DNA of 64,000 nucleotides, taken from assembly GCA_965228695.1 (NCBI GenBank), contig CBDDIB010000002.1:3038001-3102000 (forward strand), given 5' to 3'. The translations under genes were made by a program, and so were the position numbers. The stretch is from JAJFJD01 sp965228695. GTDB lineage: Bacteria; Pseudomonadota; Alphaproteobacteria; UBA8366. The notes below the pieces were generated by a model. The model had not been told where the DNA came from. It was given only the letters and a program-made list of their open reading frames with translations, and searched no databases. The stretch's first letter is position 1. Every line of letters begins with the position of its first letter. Shown here piece after piece: positions 8,264-17,919 of the stretch.

Positions 8264-9787
8264 CTAATTCCCCGGATGCCGCCGCGGGTCCTGCATGAAG
8301 AGGACCAGCGGCATCAGGACCACGATGAACAGGGCCAGCCATTCGAAATCGTGCAGATAAGCCATGAATTCCGACTGCCGGATGATTTCGCGGTCCAGGG
8401 CGGCCAGGCCGGGCACGTTGTTCATGCTCCACGGGTCCGGCAGCGGCTGATGACGCAGCGTCTCGCTGAACGGGGTCACGTTCTGCGACAGGACGGCGTG
8501 GTTGGTCTGCGCCTGCCGGATGAACTGCCCGACCAGGATGGAAACGCCGACGCTGCTGCCGATCTTGCGCAGCAGGCTCATGAAGGCGGTGGCGTCGCCC
8601 CGGTAATGCGCCGGCAGCGTGCCGAAGGCGATGGTGTTGACCGGCACGAAGAACATGCCGAAACCGGCGCCCTGGATCGCCACCACGATGACGAAATAGA
8701 GCACGCTCGTCTCGGGCGTGAAGCGGGCCAGCATCCACATCGACAGCGCCAGCAGCGACATCCCGACCAGAATGACCGGCCGGGGATCGAACCGGGCCAG
8801 CAATCGCCCCGACAGGGTCGCGGTGATTGCGGTCGTGACCCCGCGCGGCGCCAGGATCAGGCCCACGGTCAGCACCGGAATGCCCATCAGGTTCTGCAGG
8901 AAGGGCGGCAGCAGCCCGGTCAGGCCGACCAGGATCACGCCGTGCAGCGTGGTCAGCAGCAGGGCGATGGAGAGGTTGCGGTTCAGGAAAATCCTCGGGT
9001 CGAGAAAGGGCTGCCGCGCCGTCAGGATATGGACGATGAAGAGATACAGGAACCCGACGAAATTGGCGGCCTCGATCACGATCTCGGTGGAGTCGAACCA
9101 GTCCAGCCGGTTGCCGCGGTCCAGCATGAGCTGCATCGACGCCAGAGCCACCGTCAGGATCAGGAAGCCGGACCAGTCGAACGGCTTTTCCACGTCCCGT
9201 TCGGTTTCCGGCAGGAACAGCGCCAGGATCGTGAAGGCGACCACGCCGAGCGGCACGTTGACGTAGAACACCCAGCGCCAGCTCAGGAATTCGGTCAGCG
9301 CGCCGCCGAGCGTGGGGCCGATAATCGCGCCGATCATCACGCCGACCGACCACCAGCCCATGGCGAAGCCGTGCTCCTCGCGCGGATAGGTATCCAACAG
9401 GATGTGATGCGACAGTGGGACGAGGGCCGCGCCGAAGGTGCCTTGCAGGAATCGGTAGGTCACGATCTCGGCCAACGAGTCGGCGCTGCCCGCGAGCATC
9501 GAGAAGATCAGGAAACCGATGATGACGCTGAGGAAGAACCGCTTGCGCCCGAAGCGCCGGCTGAGCCAGCCGATCGGCGGCGAGGCGATGGCGACCGCGA
9601 TCAAATAGGCGGTCAGCACCCAGGACACCTCGTCCTGCGAAACCGACAGCGCACCCTGCATGTTGGGCAGGGCCACCGCCGCCAAAAGCGTATCCATGCC
9701 CTGCAGGCCCGATCCCAGCGTGACCCCGAAGAGGATCAGCCCGCGAAACGGAACCCGTTTCGCCGTGTCGCCGGTGGTCGCAGTCAT
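8264..9787 (-). CDS. DHA2-family drug:H+ antiporter, second copy (507 aa)
   Basis: Fourteen-helix MFS exporter that resembles the protein at 4129-5655 over its whole length. It has the parallel opening LQGMDTLLAAVALPNM, RRFGRKRFFLS in the motif A position and the same PRGVTTAITATLSGRLL loop. The C-terminus ends in MQDPRRHPGN. It is divergent from hyuA, with about 218 bp between the two starts. The two DHA2 genes likely arose by duplication, with the AKR and dehydrogenase between them. No fusion-protein partner or adjacent regulator is present. Confidence 0.9.
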   Translation of the reverse strand: MTATTGDTAKRVPFRGLILFGVTLGSGLQGMDTLLAAVALPNMQGALSVSQDEVSWVLTAYLIAVAIASPPIGWLSRRFGRKRFFLSVIIGFLIFSMLAGSADSLAEIVTYRFLQGTFGAALVPLSHHILLDTYPREEHGFAMGWWSVGVMIGAIIGPTLGGALTEFLSWRWVFYVNVPLGVVAFTILALFLPETERDVEKPFDWSGFLILTVALASMQLMLDRGNRLDWFDSTEIVIEAANFVGFLYLFIVHILTARQPFLDPRIFLNRNLSIALLLTTLHGVILVGLTGLLPPFLQNLMGIPVLTVGLILAPRGVTTAITATLSGRLLARFDPRPVILVGMSLLALSMWMLARFTPETSVLYFVIVVAIQGAGFGMFFVPVNTIAFGTLPAHYRGDATAFMSLLRKIGSSVGVSILVGQFIRQAQTNHAVLSQNVTPFSETLRHQPLPDPWSMNNVPGLAALDREIIRQSEFMAYLHDFEWLALFIVVLMPLVLFMQDPRRHPGN

Positions 9788-10005
9788 CGCGTGTCCTGAT
9801 CGGTGCCGGGTGTCGGCTGCAACTGAGGCGGGGTTGCTCGGAGAGAACCCTTACCCCTTGGCTGGTAAGTATATCCGAACTCAACCGCGTCGTGTGGCAG
9901 GGGCCTTTCTCGAGAGACGATCTTGCCGGAGAGGCGCAAACTTCTATGATGAGCGCCACGTCATCGTTGCAGATCAATTCATCGCATTTGAGAGGACTTC
10001 GGCCC

Positions 10006-12093
10006 GTGGCAGGCACGCACGCGCTTGGGATCGATATCGGCGGCACGTTTACCGATATCATCATATTCGACCAATCGACCGGGGAGGTTCACAAGGCGAA
10101 GGAACTGACCACCCACGACGATCCCGCGCGCGGGGTCATCACCGGGGTCCACAACGCGCTGAACGGCGTCGTCCCGCCGACCGAGATCTACCGCACGGTT
10201 CACGCGACCACGCTGTTCACCAACGCGCTGATCGAGCGCAAGGGCGCGGTGACCGGGCTGATCACGACCGAGGGCTTCCGCGACGCGCTGGAGATCGGCC
10301 GCGAGCGCAAATACGAGCTGTACGACGTCCATATCGCGAAACCGACGCCATTGGCCCCGCGCAACCGGCGCCTGGAAGCGCCGGAACGGATGGACCCGAA
10401 CGGCACGGCGCTGAAACCATTGGATGAGGGAGCCTTGTTGGACGCCGTCGGCAAATTGGCCGAAGACGGCGCCGAATCCCTCGCGGTGGTCTTCCTGCAC
10501 GCCTACGCCAACCCATCCCATGAAAAGGCGGCAGTCGAGGCGATCCAAGCGAAATTCCCCGATATTTTTCTGTCCGCCTCGCATGAGGTGGCGCCCGAAA
10601 TCCGCGAGTACGAGCGCACGTCGACGACCGTGATCAACGCCTATTTCAAGCCGCTGGCCGCGGGCTATATCGACCGGCTGGCGACCGAGATCGGCGACCT
10701 CGGCGTCGAAGCGCCCTTCTTCATGATGCTGTCGAACGGCGGCCTGACCCATGTGGACGAGGCGAAGCGCTCGCCGGTGCAGCTTCTGGAGTCGGGTCCC
10801 GCGGCGGGCGCGCTGGTCGGCGCGTATTTCGGCGGGCTGGCGGGCGAGGCGAACATCCTGGCCTTCGACATGGGCGGTACGACGGCGAAATTGGCGCTGG
10901 TCGAGGACGGCGAGCCGCATGTCACCTACAGCTTCGAGGCGGCGCGAGAGAAGCGTTTCATCGAAGGCAGCGGCCTGCCGGTCAATATCTCGACCATCGA
11001 ACTGATCGAGATCGGCGCGGGCGGCGGCAGCATCGCCCATGTGGACGCGCTGGGCTTGCTGAAGGTCGGGCCGGAAAGTTCCGGCTCGCAGCCGGGACCG
11101 GCCTGTTACGGGCAGGGCGGCACCGACGTGACGGTGACCGACGCGGACTTGCTGCTCGGCTACCTCAACGCCGACTATTTCGCCGGCGGCAGCATGCAGA
11201 TCGACCTGGACGCCGCGCAATCGGCGGCGCAGACGCTCGCCGACGACCTCGGGCTGACCGCGACCGACGTCGCCTGGGGCATCCATGACGTGGTGAACGA
11301 GAACATGGCGAGCGCGGCGCGGGTGCATATCGCCGAGCAAGGCAAGGACCCGCGCGACTTCACCCTGCTGGCCACCGGCGGCGCCGGGCCGGTGCATGCC
11401 TTCTATGTCGCGCGCAAGCTGGGGCTGAAACGCATCATGTGCCCGGTCGCGGCGGGTGTCGCCTCGGCGCTGGGATTGCTCATCGCGCCCGCGCGGGTGG
11501 ACCGGGTCACCACCGTGGCGTCGCGGCTGGACGCGATGGATTGGCCCGTGCTGGAGGCCAAGTATTCGGCGCTCGAGGAAGAGGCCGCGGGCGTGATCAC
11601 CGAGACCGGGTTGGACGCGGCGGCGGCTGAAATCACGCGGCTGGCCGACATGCGCTATGTGGGGCAGGGCTTCGAGCTGGTCGTGCCCTTGCCGCCGGGC
11701 CCGTATGACGAGACGTCCGAACCCGCCCTGTTGGGCGCGTTCGAGGAATCCTACAAGCGCTCCTTCTCCCGGCTGCCCCCGGACGTGACGGCGGAACTCA
11801 TCAACATCCGCGTCTCCGTCCGCGCCAAGGTGCCCGGGCCGGGCCTGACCTTTCACGCCGGGAGCGGCGGCGCGGCCGAGCCGAAGGCGACCCGCAAGGT
11901 CTATTTCCCGGAGAATGGCGATTACGTCGAGACCCCGGTCTACGACCGCGCGGCGCTGCCCGAGGGCGAGGGACTGAGCGGCCCCGCCATCGTGGAAGAA
12001 AGCGAATCCACCCTCGTCGTCGGGCCGAACGCGACCATCCGTGTGGACGAGGGCGGGAACATCATCGTCGATTTGTTGGAGGCGTCGGAATGA
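10006..12093 (+). CDS. Hydantoinase/oxoprolinase family protein, subunit A type (695 aa)
   Basis: ATP-dependent ring-opening enzyme of the HyuA/OplA type, acting with the subunit encoded just downstream. The N-terminus carries the ASKHA-like phosphate loop GIDIGGTFTDI, with a second nucleotide motif AFDMGGTTAKLALV in the middle and GGAGPVHA near residue 450. The frame is open back to an ATG at 9892, but I place the start at the GTG at 10006: AGAGGA lies 9 nt upstream and the protein then begins right before the conserved first strand at the family's usual length of about 690. Candidate substrates are 5-oxoproline, N-methylhydantoin or an acetone-like compound for the related carboxylases; none is singled out by the context. 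Confidence 0.9.
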   Translation: MAGTHALGIDIGGTFTDIIIFDQSTGEVHKAKELTTHDDPARGVITGVHNALNGVVPPTEIYRTVHATTLFTNALIERKGAVTGLITTEGFRDALEIGRERKYELYDVHIAKPTPLAPRNRRLEAPERMDPNGTALKPLDEGALLDAVGKLAEDGAESLAVVFLHAYANPSHEKAAVEAIQAKFPDIFLSASHEVAPEIREYERTSTTVINAYFKPLAAGYIDRLATEIGDLGVEAPFFMMLSNGGLTHVDEAKRSPVQLLESGPAAGALVGAYFGGLAGEANILAFDMGGTTAKLALVEDGEPHVTYSFEAAREKRFIEGSGLPVNISTIELIEIGAGGGSIAHVDALGLLKVGPESSGSQPGPACYGQGGTDVTVTDADLLLGYLNADYFAGGSMQIDLDAAQSAAQTLADDLGLTATDVAWGIHDVVNENMASAARVHIAEQGKDPRDFTLLATGGAGPVHAFYVARKLGLKRIMCPVAAGVASALGLLIAPARVDRVTTVASRLDAMDWPVLEAKYSALEEEAAGVITETGLDAAAAEITRLADMRYVGQGFELVVPLPPGPYDETSEPALLGAFEESYKRSFSRLPPDVTAELINIRVSVRAKVPGPGLTFHAGSGGAAEPKATRKVYFPENGDYVETPVYDRAALPEGEGLSGPAIVEESESTLVVGPNATIRVDEGGNIIVDLLEASE

Positions 12094-12121
12094 TCCGCAG
12101 GAATCCGATATCTCCCATCGC

Positions 12122-12190
12122 GTCATTCCCGCGAAAGCGGGAATCCACACACCATCCGGCAACCTGGATTCCCGCGTCCGCGGGAATGAC
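12122..12190. repeat. Palindromic interspersed repeat, GTCATTCCCGC family, copy 2
   Basis: A 69 bp element opens with GTCATTCCCGCGAAAGCGGG and closes with CGCGGGAATGAC. Each end forms its own small hairpin and the two ends also pair with one another. It lies between hyuA-like and hyuB-like genes and ends 20 bp before the second start codon, so it is probably transcribed and could influence expression of the downstream gene. It is the same family as 2323-2392. Confidence 0.85.
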
Positions 12191-12210
12191 AATGAAGGGA
12201 AGGCAAGGCA

Positions 12211-13854
12211 GTGACTGACCGTTCATCGACCAATACCGGGAAATTCGATCCGATTACGCTGGAAGTCCTGTGGACACGGCTGATCTCCGTCGTCGACGAG
12301 GCGGCCGCCGCGTTGGTGCGCACGTCCTTCTCGACCGTGGTGCGGGAGAGCCACGACTTCTCCTGCGTCATCACCGACGCGTCCGGGCGCTCGCTGGTGC
12401 AGGCGACGGACAGCATCCCGTCCTTCATCGGCACGCTGCCGCGCACCATCCAGCATTTCCTCAACGAGATCCCGGCGGACACGCTGGAGCCAGGCGACAT
12501 CCTCGCCACCAACGATATCTGGCAGGGCACCGGGCATCTGCCGGACATCAGTGTCGGCAAGCCGATCTTCGTCGACGGCAAGCTGGTCGGGTTCGCGGGC
12601 AGCACCGCGCATGCGCCGGATATCGGCGGCAAGATCCGTTCGCCCGAGCCGCGCGAGGTGTTCGAGGAAGGGCTGCAGATCCCGATCATGAAGATCATCC
12701 GCGCCGGCGAGCCGGACGAGGGCTTTTTCAACATCTTGCGCAAGAACGTTCGCGCGCCGGATGAGGTGGTCGGCGACCTGTGGGCGCAGATCACCGCGCT
12801 GGAGCTGATGGAGGATCGCGTCGGCACGCTGATGCGGGACTACAAGATCTCCGATCTGGCCGACCTGGCGACGGAAATCCAGGCCCGCACCGAACAGGCG
12901 ATGCGCGCGGCGATCCGTGAGCTGCCCGACGGCACCTACAGCAACCAGGTCAAGACCGACGGGCTCGGCGTGCCGCTCGAACTCAAGGTGAAGCTGACCA
13001 TCGACGGCGACGAGGTGCACGCGGATTACGAAGGCTCCTCGCCGCAGGTCGACCGGGCGATCAACTGCGCCTATTGCTACACCTATGCGATGACTGCCTA
13101 TGCGGTGAAATGCGCCGCGGCGCCCGACCTGCCGAACAACGACGGGGCGATCGCGCCGATCAAGGTGGACGTGCCCGACGGCTCGATCATCAACCCGCGC
13201 TGGCCCGCCTCGGGCGGCTCGCGGGCGCTGACCGGGCATTTCGTGCCGACGCTGGTCTACGGCGCGCTGGCCCAGGTGGTGCCGGAACGGGTGACCGCCG
13301 GCACCGGCAGCCCGCTCTGGTCGATCACCCAGTCGGGCGTGCGCGAGGACGGGCGCTCCTTCGCCAGCCTGTTCTTCTTCAACGGCGGCATGGGGGCGAC
13401 CGACCTCAAGGACGGTGAGCACTGCCTGAGCTGGCCGAGCAACATCTCGTCGACCCCGACCGAGGTGATCGAACAGCTCGCGCCGATGCGCATCCACCGC
13501 CGCGTCTTCCGGCCGGATTCCGGCGGGGCGGGGCGGCATCGCGGCGGATTGGGCCAGGAGGTCGTGATCGAGAATCTGTCGAAGACCCCGACCGCCGTCA
13601 GCTTCCTTGCCGAGCGCACGAAGGAGCCCGCGCCCGGCATCGTCGGCGGCGCGGACGGGGCCACCGGCGAGGTCCTGATCGACGGCGAGGCGGTCGACCC
13701 GAAACGGCAATACGTGATCGACCCGGGCACGATCGTGACGCTGCGCACGCCGGGCGGCGGCGGCTACGGCGATCCGGCCGAGCGCGACGCGGCGGCGGCC
13801 CAGAAGGATGTGGTACAGGGGCTGGTCGGCGGGGCGCGGGACGCGGCCGAATAA
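12211..13854 (+). CDS. Hydantoinase B/oxoprolinase family protein (547 aa)
   Basis: Partner subunit of the hydantoinase/oxoprolinase enzyme. It opens with FDPITLEVLWTRLISVVDEA, the standard HyuB beginning, followed by ATNDIWQGTGHLPDISV with the conserved Asp and His residues, and ends with the Gly-rich TLRTPGGGGYGDP. The length is normal. It begins at a GTG at 12211 preceded by GGGAAGG. It is 117 bp from hyuA, an unusually wide gap for this pair because a palindromic repeat has inserted there. Function depends on the A subunit; the substrate is unassigned. Confidence 0.9.
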   Translation: MTDRSSTNTGKFDPITLEVLWTRLISVVDEAAAALVRTSFSTVVRESHDFSCVITDASGRSLVQATDSIPSFIGTLPRTIQHFLNEIPADTLEPGDILATNDIWQGTGHLPDISVGKPIFVDGKLVGFAGSTAHAPDIGGKIRSPEPREVFEEGLQIPIMKIIRAGEPDEGFFNILRKNVRAPDEVVGDLWAQITALELMEDRVGTLMRDYKISDLADLATEIQARTEQAMRAAIRELPDGTYSNQVKTDGLGVPLELKVKLTIDGDEVHADYEGSSPQVDRAINCAYCYTYAMTAYAVKCAAAPDLPNNDGAIAPIKVDVPDGSIINPRWPASGGSRALTGHFVPTLVYGALAQVVPERVTAGTGSPLWSITQSGVREDGRSFASLFFFNGGMGATDLKDGEHCLSWPSNISSTPTEVIEQLAPMRIHRRVFRPDSGGAGRHRGGLGQEVVIENLSKTPTAVSFLAERTKEPAPGIVGGADGATGEVLIDGEAVDPKRQYVIDPGTIVTLRTPGGGGYGDPAERDAAAAQKDVVQGLVGGARDAAE

Positions 13855-13870
13855 TCGTCGGCGGCGGACT

Positions 13871-14116
13871 TTAGGAGCGCGAGGCGGGTCCCTGTCCCGG
13901 CCGCGACCGGGTGACATACAAGACGGCGGCGAGCGGCAGCAGGCTGACCAGGAAGATGATGTTGCCGTGGTCCGGCCACTGCATCTCGAGCCACAAGTTC
14001 GCGGCGCACAGCGCAACAATAAGAATGAGTAATCCCGTCGCTTTTTTGAAGCCATAGTAATAGTAGATGATTACTATTCCAAAAGCTGCAATAGCTATCG
14101 AAGTATAGATCGACAT
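13871..14116 (-). CDS. Small predicted membrane protein (81 aa)
   Basis: I do not recognise a family. The translation has three hydrophobic stretches, about residues 4-22, 27-45 and 52-69, with an unusual Tyr run (IIYYYYGF) at the end of the first and a short basic tail. Base composition is more AT-rich than in the neighbouring genes, notably in the first half. The ATG at 14116 has only a weak upstream site (GGGTGA). It ends 16 bp after the HyuB-like gene on the opposite strand. The pattern of membrane segments favours a real gene, but it could be a chance frame. Confidence 0.45.
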   Translation of the reverse strand: MSIYTSIAIAAFGIVIIYYYYGFKKATGLLILIVALCAANLWLEMQWPDHGNIIFLVSLLPLAAVLYVTRSRPGQGPASRS

Positions 14117-14235
14117 TCACCCATCTTATGATGGGCGTTACTTCGGATTAATCACGCATTCGGACTAGCCGTTTTGTACTGGGCGCTCCGGGGCTTCAGC
14201 CCGCCGGATAGTCGCGCACAGGGCGACGACCTGCG

Positions 14236-15015
14236 TCAGCCCGCCAGAAAGTCCTTCACCGCGAAGCCCAACGTCACCACGCCGATCACCGCCAGCGCCA
14301 GCATCGCGGCGTTGCGGTAATGCTGGCCGCCCTTGCCGGCGAAGTAGCGCGCGCCGACCCAGGTGCCGACGCTGTAGAGCGGGAAGAACAACAGGCTCAG
14401 CAGCAGCACCTCGCGGGTGAACAGCCCGAGATACCAGAACGGGATCAGCGAGGCGAGGGACAGCGCGCTGACCGCGCCGATCACGTTGCCGCGCTGGCTC
14501 TGCGCGGTGCCGGGCCGGGCGAGCGCCACCACGACCGCCGGCGGCCCGCCGACCCCGCCCGCGCCCTGCACGAAGCCCGCGCCCAGGCCGAAGCTCACCA
14601 TGATGCCCGGATTGACCGTCGTCGGCAGGCTCCAGCCGCGGTAGAGCAGCGCCAGCATGGCGAGCACGAACAGCGAGATCGTGATTTTCATCAGCGCCGC
14701 GTCGAGGGTGATCAGCACCAGCGCGCCGACCGGCGCGGCGATCACGCTGGTGACGAAGAAGGGGATGACGAACGACCGGTCGCCGTCGCGCATCGCTGCC
14801 GGCAGCAGCTGCACCGACGCGGGCGTGCCGGTCAGATTGGCGATCGGCACCGCCGCCACCGGCCCGAGCACGAGGCTCAGCACCATGACGATCAGCAGCG
14901 ACGCCCCGAACCCGACGAACCCCCGCAGGAACCCCGCCGCCAGCATGGTAACCACCCCCAACGCCAACGCAGCGGATGATATCGGCCCGAACAGGGCTTC
15001 GAAAGAGGCGGGCAT
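14236..15015 (-). CDS. TauE/SafE-family inner-membrane transporter (259 aa)
   Basis: Member of the sulfite exporter/anion permease family. It has about eight hydrophobic segments arranged as two internal halves, with LRGFVGFGASLLIV in the first half and GAGFVQGAGGVGGPPAVV in the second, both typical of the family. It starts at the ATG at 15015. It is not in an obvious operon. It is the first of two TauE/SafE proteins in the window (the other is at 57002-57766); they are clearly not recent copies. Transported anion unknown; sulfite, sulfoacetate and other organosulfonates are the known range. Confidence 0.88.
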   Translation of the reverse strand: MPASFEALFGPISSAALALGVVTMLAAGFLRGFVGFGASLLIVMVLSLVLGPVAAVPIANLTGTPASVQLLPAAMRDGDRSFVIPFFVTSVIAAPVGALVLITLDAALMKITISLFVLAMLALLYRGWSLPTTVNPGIMVSFGLGAGFVQGAGGVGGPPAVVVALARPGTAQSQRGNVIGAVSALSLASLIPFWYLGLFTREVLLLSLLFFPLYSVGTWVGARYFAGKGGQHYRNAAMLALAVIGVVTLGFAVKDFLAG

Positions 15016-15194
15016 GGGGGCGGGGGAGTCCTATGGGGATGGGTTAGACGGCGGACGCGATCTCAGAGACGACGAACTTTCTTCCAGACTAAACAAGAAA
15101 AATTGAGAAAACACGTAGGAAGAAACTGCCTAAAGCGGAATCGCCGACTAGGGTGCAATCTACCCCGCCGCGTTACCTGTAACGTTCAAGTGCT

Positions 15195-17663
15195 TCATTT
15201 CACGGGATTTGAGAATGCGTTGACAAATGCATTGTCGTTTAACTCAAACTGCGCAAGCCGTTTCGCAATCTCCGTTGTATTTGACCCAACATCAGGGGCA
15301 GCAAGCTGTGCCGTAAATGCCTTTAGGTTTTTGCGTAGTTTTTCGAGACAGGCAGTATCAATGATCCTCATGCCTTCAACGAGGCTTGCTCCTTGGCCAA
15401 GTGAGCGTTCCGGGTGGATCATTAGCGGTACGCAGGTCGAAGCTGGATAGCGCGCCTCGAACCATGCAACAGATTGGCCAAGCTGACCCGCATCTTTCTT
15501 CGAAATTCCTCCACCAGCTGTTACGCCGTTCTTACACTCGATGACAAGAAAATCACCATTCGGGAGTGCCCAAAGATTGTCTGGCCCTTCTTTATAGTTT
15601 TTTTCCGGCCGCTGTCCGCCGATTCCCACGAACCAAGCCAGATCATTGACAGTTGATTCAAACTTGTCCGATGTATCTGGTCTAAACTGGAGATCACCGC
15701 ATAACTCATCGGCAAATAACTTCGTTGCGGTCGCATCCATAAATCGACCTTGATGATTGGCGATTAATGCGCTCGCCTGCTGTCCTGTAGCCGGTGTGAG
15801 ATTTTTGTATTTTGTGCCTTGCATCGGTTTGAGAACACTTGGCTCCATCGAGTGTGCAGCGATAAGAGTTTTTTGCGCGCCGTCAGCGTCGATCGCATGT
15901 TGGAATGCCGCTTTTCTCGCGAGCAACCACGCTTTTTCCTGCAAGTTATCAGTTGCATCTATCACTTTATCGAGCTCCATCACGGCATCCGTGTGCTGGT
16001 TCGAGCAGGCGCTGTCGAATGCACTGCGAATTGCCAACTTTCCCGAATCCAGCCGTAGCTCATCATCGGCTTTGAGGTTCACCAAAATCTTCTTACTAAC
16101 CTTAATCCAGTCGGCATCTCGACTAAGGCATTGAAGTATGACCTCTTTGACTTCATCAAGTGTCGGTTCTTTGAGCTTCCTTGCGATTTTTCGTGATAGA
16201 TCAAGCTGCGCTTTTGTAGCCGGCGTTAACATTTCCTGGCCTCCTGGAGAACGCAGCCGTCCAGTAAGTTTCGCGCCGAGAAGAAGTACCGCGCAATAAT
16301 CATCGTTTGACCTCACGCCACGTCCCATCCCCTGTTCAATCCGCTCAATCTGGCGTCGGAGATTCACGGACGTACCGCTCAAGACTTCGCTGTCGACAAG
16401 GTCGGCATAAGAACTCACTTCGGGCAGGTCAGATATCGCAAGAACGCGACAGGCGTCGCCCGGTAAGTCGATTCCATCATATCGATTGACGAGGACGGTG
16501 AGTCCTACGATTTCATTGCGTAGTTTCGCTATGCCGTCGGAAACGTCATCGCCCATCAGGATTTGGTCAGCGGCTTCTTTCCAGTCGTTTGCTGCCGTGC
16601 TCGATGGGACGATCACCACGACATTTACGTCTTTTGCCAGCTCGGTCAGCATGGATCGAATTTCTGCGGTCGTAAGATCGGGATTTAACTCTTGCGGCAT
16701 TAGGATCATGCGCTCACCCATCGATTGTGAGGATGTCGGCACGATCGGCTGACCGAGATTGTCTGGATTGGCACCGAAATGCGTGGCAATGACGCTGTCA
16801 TCAGACAACGTTGCGGTCATGTAAATTCGCCTATTTGCTCGCCGGAAAGATTGAATAAGATTAGTAGCCGGAAAGTAAGGCTCAATCTCAAGATGTTGGC
16901 CTCCAACAGTACAACGACATTGAGGCAGGATTTCGGCCAATAGGGGATACGTGAATCTTAGGTCGTTATCGGTACGGTGCTCGTGGAGAGCGTGCAGTAT
17001 TTTTGTCTGGTGGGTGTCCCAAGACCAGAAAGGCACTTCCATATGGGCGCGCGGATCACCATCATTCACTTCTAGAAACCGCGCTTCATTATACCCTCTC
17101 AAGTCCTCGGCGAGGGCGTCGAAAATTTTTTGATAAGCCTTATGACCATTATTGAGCATAATTCGGAATTGCTCAGTAATGGTTGAAACGCACGCGTGGG
17201 CGTCGTCAATGACGACCGCGCCAATATTGATCTCACTCTTGCCGACACCGAATACAGACCGACCATTGAATAACTTGTAAACATTCACAACGCAGATGCG
17301 TTGACCGGCAGCGTAAGCTGCATCCCGTGGTTCATCTGTTACATCAATACCTAGCGCAGCAGCTTCCTGCATGACTTGTTCAGAGAGCTGCCTGTTAGGC
17401 GAAACATATAGGGCGGGACCGTTACCTTCATTTAATGAGCTTTGCAGAAGTAGCAGGCCTACAAGGGTTTTGCCGCTGCCGACATTCAGCTTGATGACAT
17501 TATCAGGTGCGTCGCGCTGATCGAACCAGCGGTTCAATACCTCCGTTTGAATATCTCGTGGAAACGAAAAATTTGGGTCTCGATCAAGTGTGAAAAATAT
17601 ATCACGTGGGTGAAGAACGGCTTCGCCGTCTTCGTCAAACAAGTCTGAGAAATCAATACCCAT
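15195..17663 (-). CDS. DEAH-box helicase fused to a C-terminal PD-(D/E)xK nuclease (822 aa)
   Basis: Predicted ATP-dependent DNA-processing enzyme, probably of antiviral defence or repair. SF2 helicase motifs: Walker A NVGSGKT (about residues 60-66), DDAH (153-156) in the Walker B position, MTATLS (282-287) as motif III and QGMGRGVR (444-451) as motif VI, the last two resembling DinG/XPD-type proteins. After a helical linker a nuclease-like module follows: E669, D695 in GPDN, and E709/K711 in IECK, with Q727 nearby in KKDAGQ, the order expected of PD-(D/E)xK endonucleases. The start ATG at 17663 has AAAAGGA about 8 nt upstream. The gene is visibly AT-richer and uses different codons from its neighbours, suggesting acquisition. 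It follows the HerA-type gene on the same strand after 256 bp. No named defence family is recognised with certainty. Confidence 0.85.
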   Translation of the reverse strand: MGIDFSDLFDEDGEAVLHPRDIFFTLDRDPNFSFPRDIQTEVLNRWFDQRDAPDNVIKLNVGSGKTLVGLLLLQSSLNEGNGPALYVSPNRQLSEQVMQEAAALGIDVTDEPRDAAYAAGQRICVVNVYKLFNGRSVFGVGKSEINIGAVVIDDAHACVSTITEQFRIMLNNGHKAYQKIFDALAEDLRGYNEARFLEVNDGDPRAHMEVPFWSWDTHQTKILHALHEHRTDNDLRFTYPLLAEILPQCRCTVGGQHLEIEPYFPATNLIQSFRRANRRIYMTATLSDDSVIATHFGANPDNLGQPIVPTSSQSMGERMILMPQELNPDLTTAEIRSMLTELAKDVNVVVIVPSSTAANDWKEAADQILMGDDVSDGIAKLRNEIVGLTVLVNRYDGIDLPGDACRVLAISDLPEVSSYADLVDSEVLSGTSVNLRRQIERIEQGMGRGVRSNDDYCAVLLLGAKLTGRLRSPGGQEMLTPATKAQLDLSRKIARKLKEPTLDEVKEVILQCLSRDADWIKVSKKILVNLKADDELRLDSGKLAIRSAFDSACSNQHTDAVMELDKVIDATDNLQEKAWLLARKAAFQHAIDADGAQKTLIAAHSMEPSVLKPMQGTKYKNLTPATGQQASALIANHQGRFMDATATKLFADELCGDLQFRPDTSDKFESTVNDLAWFVGIGGQRPEKNYKEGPDNLWALPNGDFLVIECKNGVTAGGGISKKDAGQLGQSVAWFEARYPASTCVPLMIHPERSLGQGASLVEGMRIIDTACLEKLRKNLKAFTAQLAAPDVGSNTTEIAKRLAQFELNDNAFVNAFSNPVK

Positions 17664-17752
17664 ATGACCGGATCCTTTTCACTCAAAGTCTCACTCATCA
17701 AGCGGGTTAGCCAACATCCGCGTTCAAACGTGTGTATGACATAAACAACAAA

Positions 17753-17902
17753 TCAATCCTTCGCCCAGTATTCCCAGGGAGGATTCGAAATGGCCTCGTT
17801 ACGATATTTGGCGACGGCCAGTTTTGTGTAGTACGACCATACAACAAACACGATTTGAAAAAATATTCGTGTGATAGTCGCGGATTCTATTTTTGGAATC
17901 AA
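17753..17902 (-). CDS. Possible small membrane-associated peptide (49 aa)
   Basis: A short frame between the HerA-type gene and the helicase-nuclease, on their strand. It begins at a TTG, has an amphipathic-to-hydrophobic stretch (IFFQIVFVVWSYYTKL) and ends NPPWEYWAKD, which looks protein-like. There is no convincing ribosome site and no recognised family, so it may instead be a gene remnant. Confidence 0.2.
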   Translation of the reverse strand: MIPKIESATITRIFFQIVFVVWSYYTKLAVAKYRNEAISNPPWEYWAKD

Positions 17903-17919
17903 GCGTTGGTTGGTAATGC

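Noticed and set aside
8196..10064. Open frame of about 620 codons on the reverse strand overlapping the second DHA2 transporter
   Set aside because: Same strand but a different frame from a well-supported transporter; composition is Arg/Asp-rich without motifs.
9979..12192. Open frame of 737 codons antisense to the HyuA-like gene
   Set aside because: Shadow of a strongly supported gene; no motifs, no ribosome site.
15016..17919. Possible integrated element around the helicase-nuclease
   Set aside because: No integrase, transposase, tRNA target or flanking direct repeat can be seen; only the composition shift supports acquisition.
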